DNA of 41,013 bases from a virus: IMG/VR virus record IMGVR_UViG_3300035659_001354, positions 1 through 41,013 of that record; one strand, written 5' to 3'. How positions within the stretch are numbered: position 1 is the stretch's first letter; each line of letters begins with the position of its first letter. The notes under the pieces were generated by a model. That model searched no databases, was not told the origin of the DNA, and worked only from the letters and a program-made list of their open reading frames with translations. The position numbers and the translations under genes are program-made. Below are positions 1 to 5,902 of this stretch, in pieces.

Positions 1-33
1 GCATTGTGTGACTTACGGGATACAGTGCAGTGA

Positions 34-53
34 GGTCCCTCACGACTGGGACC
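34..53. other. Stem-loop at the left end
   Basis: A perfect 6-bp inverted repeat, GGTCCC and GGGACC, encloses an 8-nt loop. It lies between the window edge and the first gene at 117. It could be a terminator or a structured leader; no T-tract follows it. An open frame running in from the edge ends at a TGA at 31-33, so it may mark the 3' end of a gene cut by the window. Confidence 0.4.
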
Positions 54-116
54 GGTGCGTACAGGCGAGAGAGAGGAGAAGGCTTCATTCTCTTAGTCTA
101 CGAGGTGAAATGTGAA

Positions 117-341
117 ATGACAGGATATGCGGAGTGGAAAAAGTTAGATCGAAACGTAGTGGTCGTCGCCAAGTGCGGATCTGGTGGCGACTGGGCAGCG
201 TACATCGGTGCGGTCGAAGGCAAGCATCCAGAAGAAGAGCTCAAAGCGATCATGGACTCGGGCACGAAACTTTCGCGTAAAGTGGCTGCAGCGATTTTTC
301 CAGACTGGGCTGCCGACAAGAAATTGAAGTGGAGGGACTGA
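117..341 (+). CDS. Hypothetical small protein
   Basis: This 74-residue protein is not recognised. The ATG at 117 is chosen because GAGGTG at 102-107 sits about 9 nt upstream. The open frame extends further 5' but lacks a ribosome site there. The predicted protein starts MTGYAEWKKLD, has a short beta-rich core (NVVVVAKCGSGGDW) and a helical, lysine-rich C-terminus. It has a single cysteine and no metal motif. It is the first gene of the plus-strand run of tiny genes, 2 nt ahead of the next. Confidence 0.6.
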   Translation: MTGYAEWKKLDRNVVVVAKCGSGGDWAAYIGAVEGKHPEEELKAIMDSGTKLSRKVAAAIFPDWAADKKLKWRD

Positions 342-343
342 GC

Positions 344-460
344 ATGGCGAATGAGTACAAGGTCTCGGGCTACGACTTTGTGGTCCTCTGGTTCTACAGC
401 TGGAAGTACCACATTGGAATGCGTCGACTGCTCTGCGCCTACGGGAAGCGAGCGAAATGA
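344..460 (+). CDS. Hypothetical 38-residue protein
   Basis: A very short gene beginning MANEYKVSGYDF and ending KRAK. GGAGGG at 331-336 lies a suitable distance upstream of the ATG. Its stop overlaps the next start (ATGA), as is usual in this arm. The centre is aromatic and hydrophobic (VVLWFYSW), so it may associate with a membrane. It is not recognised. The support is the ribosome site and the coupled spacing on both sides. Confidence 0.5.
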   Translation: MANEYKVSGYDFVVLWFYSWKYHIGMRRLLCAYGKRAK

Positions 461-651
461 GAAACCGAACCGAGCCCAGATGGAGTGAGCAAGTGCGCAT
501 GGTCCAACGCTGCGTCAAACCTCACAACGCCGTCGATATCAAGTTTTGCGCCATGAGTGAGTTCTGTGTGGGCTGCGATGGAAATCCCGAGCCCGCTTCC
601 GTCTGCGAAAAAGCGTTCAAAGCTCAGCCGAAAAGGAGAGATCTCTGTTGA
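457..651 (+). CDS. Small cysteine-containing protein
   Basis: A 64-residue protein with CAMSEFCVGC near the middle, a further cysteine in SVCEKAF and a C-terminal cysteine. It is a candidate mini metal-binding protein, although the spacing does not match a classical zinc ribbon. It is basic at both ends and could bind nucleic acid. It overlaps the previous gene by ATGA and the next by a TTGA stop-start. Function unknown. Confidence 0.55.
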   Translation: MRNRTEPRWSEQVRMVQRCVKPHNAVDIKFCAMSEFCVGCDGNPEPASVCEKAFKAQPKRRDLC

Positions 652-740
652 GAGTCTTCAGAAAAGCCCTGCTCACACTGTTAGTCGCCTGGCTTCTGTA
701 TGAATTCTTCCACTGGTTAATGAGCGTGGGGATAGGCTAA
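648..740 (+). CDS. Single-span membrane peptide, 30 residues
   Basis: Reads MRVFRKALLTLLVAWLLYEF and then a short tail. It has a basic N-terminus followed by one hydrophobic helix, so it should be a small inner-membrane peptide. The start is TTG, overlapping the previous stop (TTGA), with AAAAGGAGAG at 631-640 as a good ribosome site. A membrane protein follows at 744, and the two may work together. It could be a holin-like or anchoring peptide; nothing in the sequence decides. Confidence 0.5.
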   Translation: MRVFRKALLTLLVAWLLYEFFHWLMSVGIG

Positions 741-743
741 GCC

Positions 744-1097
744 ATGAGCAAAATTGCAAGTTGGTTAGTTGTCGCGGTTCTCCTGGTCTCAGGTGTCGCG
801 AAAGTCTTGTCTTACGTGGGGCAAGCGAGCGGCGTCGGAGTTGAAGGGAACGCTGCGAACGCGGGCCTCATTCCAGTCGTCGGGTTGCTTGGCATGCACC
901 TGCTTTCTTTTGCACTTATCGCGGTCGACGTCTCCGTGTTGAAGGCAGTTGACTACGCGAGCAGCAAATCTCTGGCCAAGTACGCGAACGGCCAGCTGAT
1001 CGTTAAAGGTGTTGTGCTCGTTCTCCTGGTCCTTCTGTTTACACTGGTTCTAGTGGACCTTGCGATCAACGTCTCAGTTTGGGGGTCGACGATTTGA
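744..1097 (+). CDS. Multi-span membrane protein
   Basis: A 117-residue protein with three hydrophobic segments: about residues 5-25 (the first, with a short lysine interruption), 41-62 (LIPVVGLLGMHLLSFALIAV) and 85-110 (VKGVVLVLLVLLFTLVLVDL). A soluble loop, AVDYASSKSLAKYANGQ, lies between the last two. This organisation fits a small viral membrane protein, possibly holin-like, but there is no diagnostic motif. It follows a single-span peptide gene 3 nt upstream and is coupled to the next gene by a TTGA overlap. Confidence 0.65.
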   Translation: MSKIASWLVVAVLLVSGVAKVLSYVGQASGVGVEGNAANAGLIPVVGLLGMHLLSFALIAVDVSVLKAVDYASSKSLAKYANGQLIVKGVVLVLLVLLFTLVLVDLAINVSVWGSTI

Positions 1098-1516
1098 AGT
1101 ACAAAGTCACAGTGCGAGCCAAAACGCATGAGAGTGGATGGAGACAGAGGACCTTCCTTCAGGAAAGCGAGAAGTCAACCGAAGATCTACGCAAACAGGT
1201 CTTGAAAGAGTACGACATGTTTCCTTTCGTTCGGGTCAGCGTGTCAAATCTGCAGGAGACTGAAATGCCGACTCAAGATAAGCCGTGGAAAGGCGTCTGT
1301 TGTAGAGCGTGTTGGTTTGCGAAAGAGAAGCGGTGTCGATGCAGCTGCAAAGGCAAGAACCACGGGAGCGGTGTGTCAAAGCATCTTCCTGATTACCTTG
1401 AGACTGAGGAGAAGGCTTTTCGCACGCAAGTCATGAAGATCGTTGAACGTAATCGAGAAACTTTGGAAGGTCTACGGGACGCAGATCGGCTCACGCCGGG
1501 GGGCTCATGCAAATGA
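1094..1516 (+). CDS. Zinc-binding-like hypothetical protein
   Basis: A 140-residue protein. The start is set at TTG 1094, overlapping the previous stop, with GGGGGT about 7 nt upstream; an in-frame start at 1079 is also possible. The N-terminal half looks like a beta-alpha fold. The middle holds a dense cysteine cluster, GVCCRACWF and then RCRCSCKGKNHG, which gives seven cysteines and a histidine and probably coordinates one or two metals. The C-terminus is a charged helix. The function is unknown. DNA or RNA binding is possible from its basic, cysteine-rich character. Confidence 0.6.
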   Translation: MKYKVTVRAKTHESGWRQRTFLQESEKSTEDLRKQVLKEYDMFPFVRVSVSNLQETEMPTQDKPWKGVCCRACWFAKEKRCRCSCKGKNHGSGVSKHLPDYLETEEKAFRTQVMKIVERNRETLEGLRDADRLTPGGSCK

Positions 1517-1665
1517 GACGTCTTGAGGACCAGATCGGCATCATTCTGTATAGGTATCTGGGCAGCAAGAACGCGGATTACCCGATGAACAGCTTTGACG
1601 CGCTAAAGATGGTTCAGTGCGCAGAAGAATTGGCAGATTTCATTCGTCGAGGTCGATGGAAATGA
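1513..1665 (+). CDS. Hypothetical 50-residue helical protein
   Basis: Starts MRRLEDQIGIILYRYLG and appears to be two or three short helices. The start overlaps the previous stop (ATGA), and its own stop overlaps the next start (ATGA). No upstream ribosome site is strong, so translation probably depends on coupling. It is not recognised. It could be a small nucleic-acid or protein-binding adaptor given the basic C-terminus RRGRWK. Confidence 0.5.
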   Translation: MRRLEDQIGIILYRYLGSKNADYPMNSFDALKMVQCAEELADFIRRGRWK

Positions 1666-1814
1666 GCGCGGATAGTGAGTCGAAATTTGTGGTAAAAGAG
1701 ATCTGCTTGAAATGTGGTTTTCCCAAGCAGTATAACGAAAGGACCTGCCGAGCTTGCGGCGGCCCCATTGGCGAGCGAGTCGTCAAACGCACGCCAACAA
1801 AGGAGCTGACCTGA
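1662..1814 (+). CDS. Mini zinc-ribbon protein
   Basis: A 50-residue protein with two CxxC knuckles, CLKCGFP and CRACGGP, separated by 15 residues. This is the pattern of a zinc ribbon. The ATG at 1662 overlaps the preceding stop and is preferred over an in-frame start at 1617, which would bury it inside the previous gene. The flanks are basic (VVKRTPTK). It may be a transcription-factor-like or nucleic-acid-binding mini-protein, one of many in this arm. Confidence 0.65.
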   Translation: MSADSESKFVVKEICLKCGFPKQYNERTCRACGGPIGERVVKRTPTKELT

Positions 1815-1815
1815 A

Positions 1816-2037
1816 ATGAGCTACACATACGGCGTTGTTCATGGAATTGCCACTTGCGAAGATTGTGGATGGCACACTGACAGCTACAAGAACGCTCAGG
1901 CGATAGCCAAAATTCACGCGAAAAAATACGGCCACAAGGTCAGGGGCGAACTTGGCATCAGCTTTGAGTATGATTATCGCGGAGTTCCAAAAATCACGAG
2001 AACAAAGTGTAATGGAGGTTTGAGAAATGGTAGATGA
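1816..2037 (+). CDS. Mini zinc-finger-like protein
   Basis: A 73-residue protein with CEDCGWHTDS followed by IAKIHAKKYGHKV. One CxxC and two spaced histidines suggest a C2H2-like finger, although the C-to-H spacing is not that of a canonical one. The C-terminal part, ISFEYDYRGVPKITRTK, looks like a beta hairpin. The next gene starts inside its 3' end, overlapping by 11 nt. Function unknown; nucleic-acid binding is inferred only from fold type. Confidence 0.6.
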   Translation: MSYTYGVVHGIATCEDCGWHTDSYKNAQAIAKIHAKKYGHKVRGELGISFEYDYRGVPKITRTKCNGGLRNGR

Positions 2038-2224
2038 GTCGAAGCCGGTGCATGTCTACGTTACCGAGGGCCTTCTACAGAAGGTTAGGCTCAAACTGAA
2101 CGTGAGCCCGAAAATGCCGGCCACTTACGTGGTCGACACGGCCTTGCGCGAGTACCTAGAGATGCCGGCCAAAGAAAGTGAGGTGAGGGTGCTTGAGCAG
2201 CAGCCAAGACAAGCAAGTCCGTGA
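2027..2224 (+). CDS. Ribbon-helix-helix-like small protein
   Basis: A 65-residue protein. It opens with a short strand (VHVYVTEGLLQKVRLKL) and continues with a helix containing YVVDTALREYLEM, which resembles the strand, helix A, helix B order of ribbon-helix-helix repressors. GGAGGT at 2013-2018 is a strong ribosome site at about 8 nt. The tail after residue 50 is charged and probably disordered. It may be a small transcriptional regulator of this arm. The match is by pattern only. Confidence 0.6.
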   Translation: MVDESKPVHVYVTEGLLQKVRLKLNVSPKMPATYVVDTALREYLEMPAKESEVRVLEQQPRQASP

Positions 2225-2546
2225 CGCATTGGAAACTTTCTCGGACGGCTTGGAAGCCATCAGTGTACAGCTGCGTCAGAACCTCGGCCTAGCAACGAAG
2301 AAAGAAGGCAAAGCCGCGCTGGATCTGTCAAAGATCAACTGGCGAGACATGCCAGGTACGGAAGGCAAGGGTCCGTTCAGAATGGCTCAGGAAGACGCGA
2401 ACGATCGGAACCCCGTGTTTGATGCGCTACGCAAGCACCTCTTTGAGAATCAGGGCAAGACAACGATCGACGGCAACTTTGTGTGGTTGTTCCCTGACCA
2501 GAAAGCGATCGGAATGAAGTCGCGTAAGAAGGCGGTGACAGCATGA
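2193..2546 (+). CDS. Hypothetical protein, 117 residues
   Basis: Starts at TTG 2193 with GAGGTGA at 2180-2186 upstream. The N-terminal 35 residues form an amphipathic helix (ALETFSDGLEAISVQLRQNL). A loop containing INWRDMPGTEGKGPF follows, then a mixed C-terminal domain with FVWLFPDQKAIGMKSRKK. There are no cysteines. It overlaps the gene before it by 32 nt and the one after by ATGA. Not recognised. Confidence 0.55.
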   Translation: MSSSQDKQVRDALETFSDGLEAISVQLRQNLGLATKKEGKAALDLSKINWRDMPGTEGKGPFRMAQEDANDRNPVFDALRKHLFENQGKTTIDGNFVWLFPDQKAIGMKSRKKAVTA

Positions 2547-2809
2547 TACCCGCGCCACCAGTAACCTATCGCATCTTCCGCGTCGACGTCGACCAGATCA
2601 AGGGTCACGATCAACACTGTGCCAGTTGTCGATGGGAAGCCACAGTCCAATATGTTCTAGCGCAAAGTCAGAAACAAGCTGAGTCCATGGTGAGGAAAGG
2701 TGAAGCTGGGCTCTGCGGCGACTGCATGTGTGGCATGATCTCAGGAAGCGACGCTGAGTCAAAGACGAACCGACGCGAGTATGTTGTGGTTTCGAGGGAC
2801 AAGCCATGA
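2543..2809 (+). CDS. Zinc-knuckle hypothetical protein
   Basis: An 88-residue protein with CASCRWEA near residue 27 and GLCGDCMCG near residue 60. Two CxxC knuckles flank a helix (VLAQSQKQAESMVRK). The arrangement resembles a small treble-clef or ribbon fold: a strand precedes the first knuckle and the helix links it to the second. It is coupled on both sides by ATGA overlaps. Function unknown. Confidence 0.6.
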   Translation: MIPAPPVTYRIFRVDVDQIKGHDQHCASCRWEATVQYVLAQSQKQAESMVRKGEAGLCGDCMCGMISGSDAESKTNRREYVVVSRDKP

Positions 2810-2979
2810 GCAAAACCAACGCGCTTTTCGACATTCGCCACGGAAACGTTTGCTCTCTATGTGAGAAGCGACTGAATTGGACGCCGACCGCGGACGCACA
2901 AAACAAGCCGATCGCTCTCACTACCAAACGGGCAATCTGCGCGGAATGTTACAAGAAACTGAAGGAGAAATACCACTGA
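2806..2979 (+). CDS. Mini zinc-binding protein, 57 residues
   Basis: Contains CSLCEKRLNW and CAECYKKLKEK, two CxxC pairs about 30 residues apart, with a loop between them that predicts as strand. This is a likely single zinc site. It starts at an ATG that overlaps the previous stop (ATGA), and its TGATG stop-start junction leads into the next gene. It is too short for homology-based naming by eye. Confidence 0.6.
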   Translation: MSKTNALFDIRHGNVCSLCEKRLNWTPTADAQNKPIALTTKRAICAECYKKLKEKYH

Positions 2980-3239
2980 TGAGCATCGAGAACCTCAAGA
3001 AGTTTGATGAGCGCATGCAACGACTACGCGACGCGATCTTGGCCAAGGCCGCTGAATACCGCAAGAGCGGTGAGCCTGAGCTCGCGGAAATCTTTGTGAA
3101 ACACGTCGACGACTTCATCGACTATTACGCTCGGACCGGGCGGCTGTTGACGATGAGAGAGTTTCAAGCGATCGCCGGCACCACCGCTGAAAAAGCTGTG
3201 CTTGCACGGATGGCCAGAGAGAAGGGGGTGAAAAACTAA
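2979..3239 (+). CDS. Hypothetical helical protein, 86 residues
   Basis: Begins MSIENLKKFDERMQRLRDAI and is predicted to be almost wholly alpha-helical. Helix one is coiled-coil-like, and the second carries VKHVDDFIDYYARTGR. It ends REKGVKN. It has no cysteines, unlike its neighbours. The ATG at 2979 is used because it couples to the previous stop; a longer in-frame ORF overlaps the preceding zinc gene. The function is not known. Confidence 0.6.
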   Translation: MSIENLKKFDERMQRLRDAILAKAAEYRKSGEPELAEIFVKHVDDFIDYYARTGRLLTMREFQAIAGTTAEKAVLARMAREKGVKN

Positions 3240-3427
3240 TGGCGAAGAAATGTCAACCGTACCCGTGCCCTTGCAACATTTGTCCGTCAAAAGAGGGCAA
3301 GCCCTTCTTTGAGTTCTGCGTTCCCGAGGAGAACGAAAGTTGCATTCCAAGGCTACGATGGGTCGAGCAGTGTTCGCTAGGTGGAGGGAACGCGGTACAT
3401 TGTCAACGAGGAAGGCTACAGGCGTGA
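3239..3427 (+). CDS. Cysteine-rich small protein
   Basis: A 62-residue protein with CQPYPCPCNICPSKEG near the N-terminus and cysteines in EFCVP, ESCIP, EQCSL and VHCQR. The eight cysteines could bind metal or form disulfides. It overlaps the previous stop (TAATG) and ends in a GTGA overlap with the next gene. Viral cysteine-rich proteins of this type are usually unassigned, and no function is proposed. Confidence 0.55.
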   Translation: MAKKCQPYPCPCNICPSKEGKPFFEFCVPEENESCIPRLRWVEQCSLGGGNAVHCQRGRLQA

Positions 3428-3693
3428 AGCGACCTCGAGATCCTGACTTGCGCTCACGGCAGCCGCTCCTCGCATGGGTAGCCAGGACCCTCAAGAAGCC
3501 TATTGACAGGGTCACGGTCAAGTTCTGCGCGGACAAAGACAGCTGCGGGCACAAGACGTTCAAGCGCATGCACACTCATCCGCGGTACTATGTGGTATGC
3601 CTCAATGAGGGAAATTGTACGATGCAGCGACCTGAGTCTGTTACCGTGGACCTGAGTTACATCGACGTGCCAGATGAAGAGGGAGACGAATGA
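3424..3693 (+). CDS. Hypothetical basic protein
   Basis: An 89-residue protein starting at GTG 3424, which overlaps the previous TGA. An in-frame start at 3340 would overlap the cysteine-rich gene too deeply. It opens MKRPRDPDLRSRQPLLAW, contains VKFCADKDSCGHKTFKRMHTH (a possible C/C/H/H metal site), and ends acidic. GAGGAAGG at 3409-3416 is a plausible ribosome site. The basic N-terminus suggests nucleic-acid contact. Confidence 0.55.
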   Translation: MKRPRDPDLRSRQPLLAWVARTLKKPIDRVTVKFCADKDSCGHKTFKRMHTHPRYYVVCLNEGNCTMQRPESVTVDLSYIDVPDEEGDE

Positions 3694-3887
3694 GACGCCG
3701 GCATCCAGACAACTATGTTCAACTCAAGTGTGAGCAATGCGGAGGAGAATTCGCAAGAACCAAAAGTAGCATTGCGAAGAACGCTAGACTCGGCTACCGC
3801 AATTATTGTTGTCGAAGCTGTGCCAATGAAGCTGCGAAGGAAAGGGCAGCCGCTTGGCATGAAGCAGATCGAGGTATCAGACTATGA
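3690..3887 (+). CDS. Mini zinc-finger protein
   Basis: A 65-residue protein with CEQCGGEFARTKS and YCCRSCANEAAKER. Two CxxC pairs are separated by about 22 residues, followed by a helix. That layout matches small treble-clef (HNH-like or MYM-like) zinc modules seen in virus proteins. It lacks the histidines of an HNH nuclease, so a catalytic role is unlikely. It is coupled to the preceding gene by ATGA. Confidence 0.6.
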   Translation: MRRRHPDNYVQLKCEQCGGEFARTKSSIAKNARLGYRNYCCRSCANEAAKERAAAWHEADRGIRL

Positions 3888-3907
3888 TGTCACGAGGGGG
3901 TGATTGA

Positions 3908-4300
3908 ATGAGCGAAGACATGGGTATACTGATGATAGGTTTCGACGAGAAATCTATTCACGTTTTGGTTGAGCTTGGCCTCATGACCGATACTGAGGAG
4001 AAAAACATCGTTCACCTGGTCAGTCAGTTGCAGCGTGCTGAACAGAAGATCACGGCAAGAGCGTCCATTGAGTTGACGCGCATGTTACACGAGTTTTTTG
4101 CCCCTGAACGCATAGGGCTCGCGTGGGCTGTGACCCAACACTTGATCGAAACGTCGATGCGGTTCAGTGCATTGACTGAGGACCGCAAGGCTGAGGCACT
4201 GGTCAAAATGAAGGACCAAGCTATGCAAAGAATGCAAGAAGAGATGGCGAAATTACATCTGCCACCGCAAAGGCAAGAGTCAACGAAAGATGTAGTGTAG
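3908..4300 (+). CDS. Hypothetical helical protein, 130 residues
   Basis: A strong ribosome site, GGGGGTGA at 3896-3903, precedes the ATG. The protein is alpha-helical throughout: residues 15-60 and 85-120 look amphipathic, and the last helix is methionine- and glutamate-rich (MKDQAMQRMQEEMAKL), likely a coiled coil. There are no cysteines. Position and size suggest a multimerising accessory protein. It is not recognised. Confidence 0.6.
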   Translation: MSEDMGILMIGFDEKSIHVLVELGLMTDTEEKNIVHLVSQLQRAEQKITARASIELTRMLHEFFAPERIGLAWAVTQHLIETSMRFSALTEDRKAEALVKMKDQAMQRMQEEMAKLHLPPQRQESTKDVV

Positions 4301-4313
4301 TAGAGGTGAAAGA

Positions 4314-4559
4314 GTGAGTCCAATAAGCCAAAAAATGTACGAAACAAGAACAGAACGCGACTGGAAACGGGTGAAAGTGAAAACGAACAAGGTTCTTCGT
4401 AACGGGGTCATTGAAATCCCGTCTGGAACCGTGTGCGAGATATATCGAAAGGCAGGCGGGTTCGCGTTGAAAACCCAGCCTTGCGTAACGTGCGGCGTTG
4501 CTGTCATGATTAGCAAGGTTCCGCCCCGAGACGTCGACGTGTGGGAGGTGCAGACATGA
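4314..4559 (+). CDS. Hypothetical protein with a CxxC motif
   Basis: An 81-residue protein starting at GTG 4314 after an AGAGGTGAA ribosome site. It is predicted mostly beta: KRVKVKTNKVLRNGVIEIPSG resembles a small SH3-like or KOW-like barrel, followed by FALKTQPCVTCGVAVMISKV. A single CxxC cannot form a complete zinc site by itself. It is coupled by ATGA to a ribbon-helix-helix-like gene. Function unknown. Confidence 0.55.
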   Translation: MSPISQKMYETRTERDWKRVKVKTNKVLRNGVIEIPSGTVCEIYRKAGGFALKTQPCVTCGVAVMISKVPPRDVDVWEVQT

Positions 4560-4846
4560 GAATAGAAATCGATGAGAACCTCGAGAAATTACTCGACCAG
4601 ATTCGCAGTGAGAACAGTTGGGCGTGCACAGGAAAAGGTCACAGCGACACCGTGCGCTTTCTGGCCCGGTACTACCGTGAGAACAAAGATGTCGTCAAGA
4701 TCGTTGACGAAGCGTTCGGCAAGATCGGCGACATACTTGAAGGTTGTTTCACCCATGCACTACGCGAGACGATACGAAAGATTTTGCCAGACGAGGGATC
4801 TCTGAAACTCGATATCCACAAGAAAAGGGACGGTTCAGAGCCATGA
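4556..4846 (+). CDS. Ribbon-helix-helix-like regulator
   Basis: A 96-residue protein. The start is placed at ATG 4556, which overlaps the previous stop, with GGGAGGTG at 4543-4550 as ribosome site. It opens MRIEIDENLEKLLDQI (strand plus helix A), then GHSDTVRFLARYYREN (helix B with the turn), matching the ribbon-helix-helix order. A long C-terminal helical extension follows. It probably binds DNA as a dimer and could repress this arm or host genes. Confidence 0.65.
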   Translation: MRIEIDENLEKLLDQIRSENSWACTGKGHSDTVRFLARYYRENKDVVKIVDEAFGKIGDILEGCFTHALRETIRKILPDEGSLKLDIHKKRDGSEP

Positions 4847-4956
4847 CGCGTAGGATCCAGTGGACTGCGTCTCTTCACCGTCTCATTCCCGGCGCCAGGA
4901 GATCTCTGACACAGCCAATTAGCGTCACCGTCAGATGTGGTCAACATGGACATTGA
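4843..4956 (+). CDS. Possible 37-residue basic peptide
   Basis: Begins with an ATG overlapping the previous stop (ATGA) and reads MTRRIQWTASLHRLIPGARR before a CGQHGH end. It is strongly basic. Its 3' end overlaps the next gene by about 11 nt. Support comes only from coupling, so this may be a leader or a spurious frame. Confidence 0.35.
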   Translation: MTRRIQWTASLHRLIPGARRSLTQPISVTVRCGQHGH

Positions 4957-5242
4957 GCAAGTGTTAGCTCGCTATTCAGCACCGTCGACGTATGAGAAAA
5001 AGAACGACCTCACTCCGACGTCGACGTGGAAGCTGTTTCAAGGTTTCCCTGACGTCAAGTTTTACGTTCGAGAAGCTGGGAACAGGAGAACAACTTTGCT
5101 CATTGTCTTTCGAGCCGGGTTGACTGACAACTGGTGCGGTTGGATGATTAACGACATTCAAGCCACTGTGATGATACAGAACTTCGCTGCGATCTATGGA
5201 GCGATCAACTTGGCCAACGCTGAGGGGCGACCGTTGCTTTGA
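4946..5242 (+). CDS. Hypothetical protein, 98 residues
   Basis: Begins MDIEQVLARYSAPSTYEKKN; a GTG nine nucleotides upstream is an alternative start. It predicts as a mixed fold: STWKLFQGFPDVKFYVREAG, then a strand pair (TTLLIVFRAGL) and DNWCGWMINDIQATVMIQNF. The tryptophan-rich centre is characteristic, but I do not recognise it. It is the last gene before a small gap that contains another short frame. Confidence 0.55.
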   Translation: MDIEQVLARYSAPSTYEKKNDLTPTSTWKLFQGFPDVKFYVREAGNRRTTLLIVFRAGLTDNWCGWMINDIQATVMIQNFAAIYGAINLANAEGRPLL

Positions 5243-5280
5243 CTACCACAAACGCTTTCCACGGTAGAAGAGACTCTGTT

Positions 5281-5379
5281 TTGAAGCCTCGAGTGAGTCT
5301 TGAGGAGGCGTGTCACCGCCTAGCCCTAATGAGGGGCAGAAAGAGAACATGGAAAAGACAAGGTGAGAGAGAGAAATGA
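5281..5379 (+). CDS. Possible 32-residue peptide
   Basis: A TTG-started frame coding MKPRVSLEEACHRLALMRGR followed by a basic end. Its stop overlaps the next ATG (ATGA). The 5' ribosome site is not convincing. The basic composition resembles other tiny genes here. It fills the 133-nt space between 5242 and 5376, but remains doubtful. Confidence 0.3.
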   Translation: MKPRVSLEEACHRLALMRGRKRTWKRQGEREK

Positions 5380-5582
5380 AAAGAAGAACTCTCGTAGCTA
5401 TATGTTTGTCGATAGCTGTCTTAGCCTCTATTCTCGGTGCAGTGCAAATTGTTCATGCTCCTACACATTGGGGCGGAGGGCGAATAGACATTAAGCCCGC
5501 TCCTGTAGGAGAACCGAACATTGTGCCTTGCCCGTGGGCTTGGGGCGGAGGTAGAATCGACACAAAACTCGTTCCCGCGTAG
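5376..5582 (+). CDS. Secreted or anchored peptide with WGGGRID repeat
   Basis: A 68-residue protein with a clear signal-like N-terminus: KRR, then a hydrophobic stretch to about residue 27 (TLVAICLSIAVLASILGAV). The mature part carries the same block twice: HWGGGRIDIKPAP and WAWGGGRIDTKLVP, 25 residues apart. GAGAGAGAG upstream of the ATG is a weak ribosome site. The repeated block looks like a short ligand or processing motif rather than a folded domain. The product is probably exported, or anchored outside the cell. It is not recognised. Confidence 0.6.
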   Translation: MKRRTLVAICLSIAVLASILGAVQIVHAPTHWGGGRIDIKPAPVGEPNIVPCPWAWGGGRIDTKLVPA

Positions 5583-5599
5583 CATAGAGGGCGACTGAC

Positions 5600-5890
5600 A
5601 TGCACAAGTTTCCCTCTTTTTCTGACATTCGCCGTAAACTGCACTATCTGCTCTATGAGCAGTTGCCGAAGCCGAGAAAAATAATCCAGAACCAAGTCGA
5701 GATCATGCTCTTTGCCGCATTCGCGTGGCCAGCTGCATATGTGCTCGTTTGGTTTTGGTTCGGAAACTTGGCACGGTACACATGGGTGCTATTTCTTGTC
5801 GAAGCCATCGTCGCGCCCATCGCGGCGGTCGACTGGGTTTGGCATCGTAAGGAAAGAGCCGAAGCTGATAGAACGAAGCAATGTGCATAG
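5600..5890 (+). CDS. Two-span membrane protein
   Basis: A 96-residue protein. The N-terminal 33 residues are basic (FSDIRRKLHYLL, KPRKIIQ). Two hydrophobic segments follow, LFAAFAWPAAYVLVWFWFG and TWVLFLVEAIVAPIAAVDWVW, then a charged tail. The tryptophan-rich membrane spans are notable. It sits between the secreted repeat peptide and the kelch gene, so the three may act at the cell surface. No motif allows a function. Confidence 0.6.
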   Translation: MHKFPSFSDIRRKLHYLLYEQLPKPRKIIQNQVEIMLFAAFAWPAAYVLVWFWFGNLARYTWVLFLVEAIVAPIAAVDWVWHRKERAEADRTKQCA

Positions 5891-5902
5891 AAGGTTGTTG
5901 TC

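Noticed and set aside
3690-3887. HNH nuclease call for the small CxxC protein
   Set aside because: The paired cysteines fit the fold but the catalytic histidines are missing.
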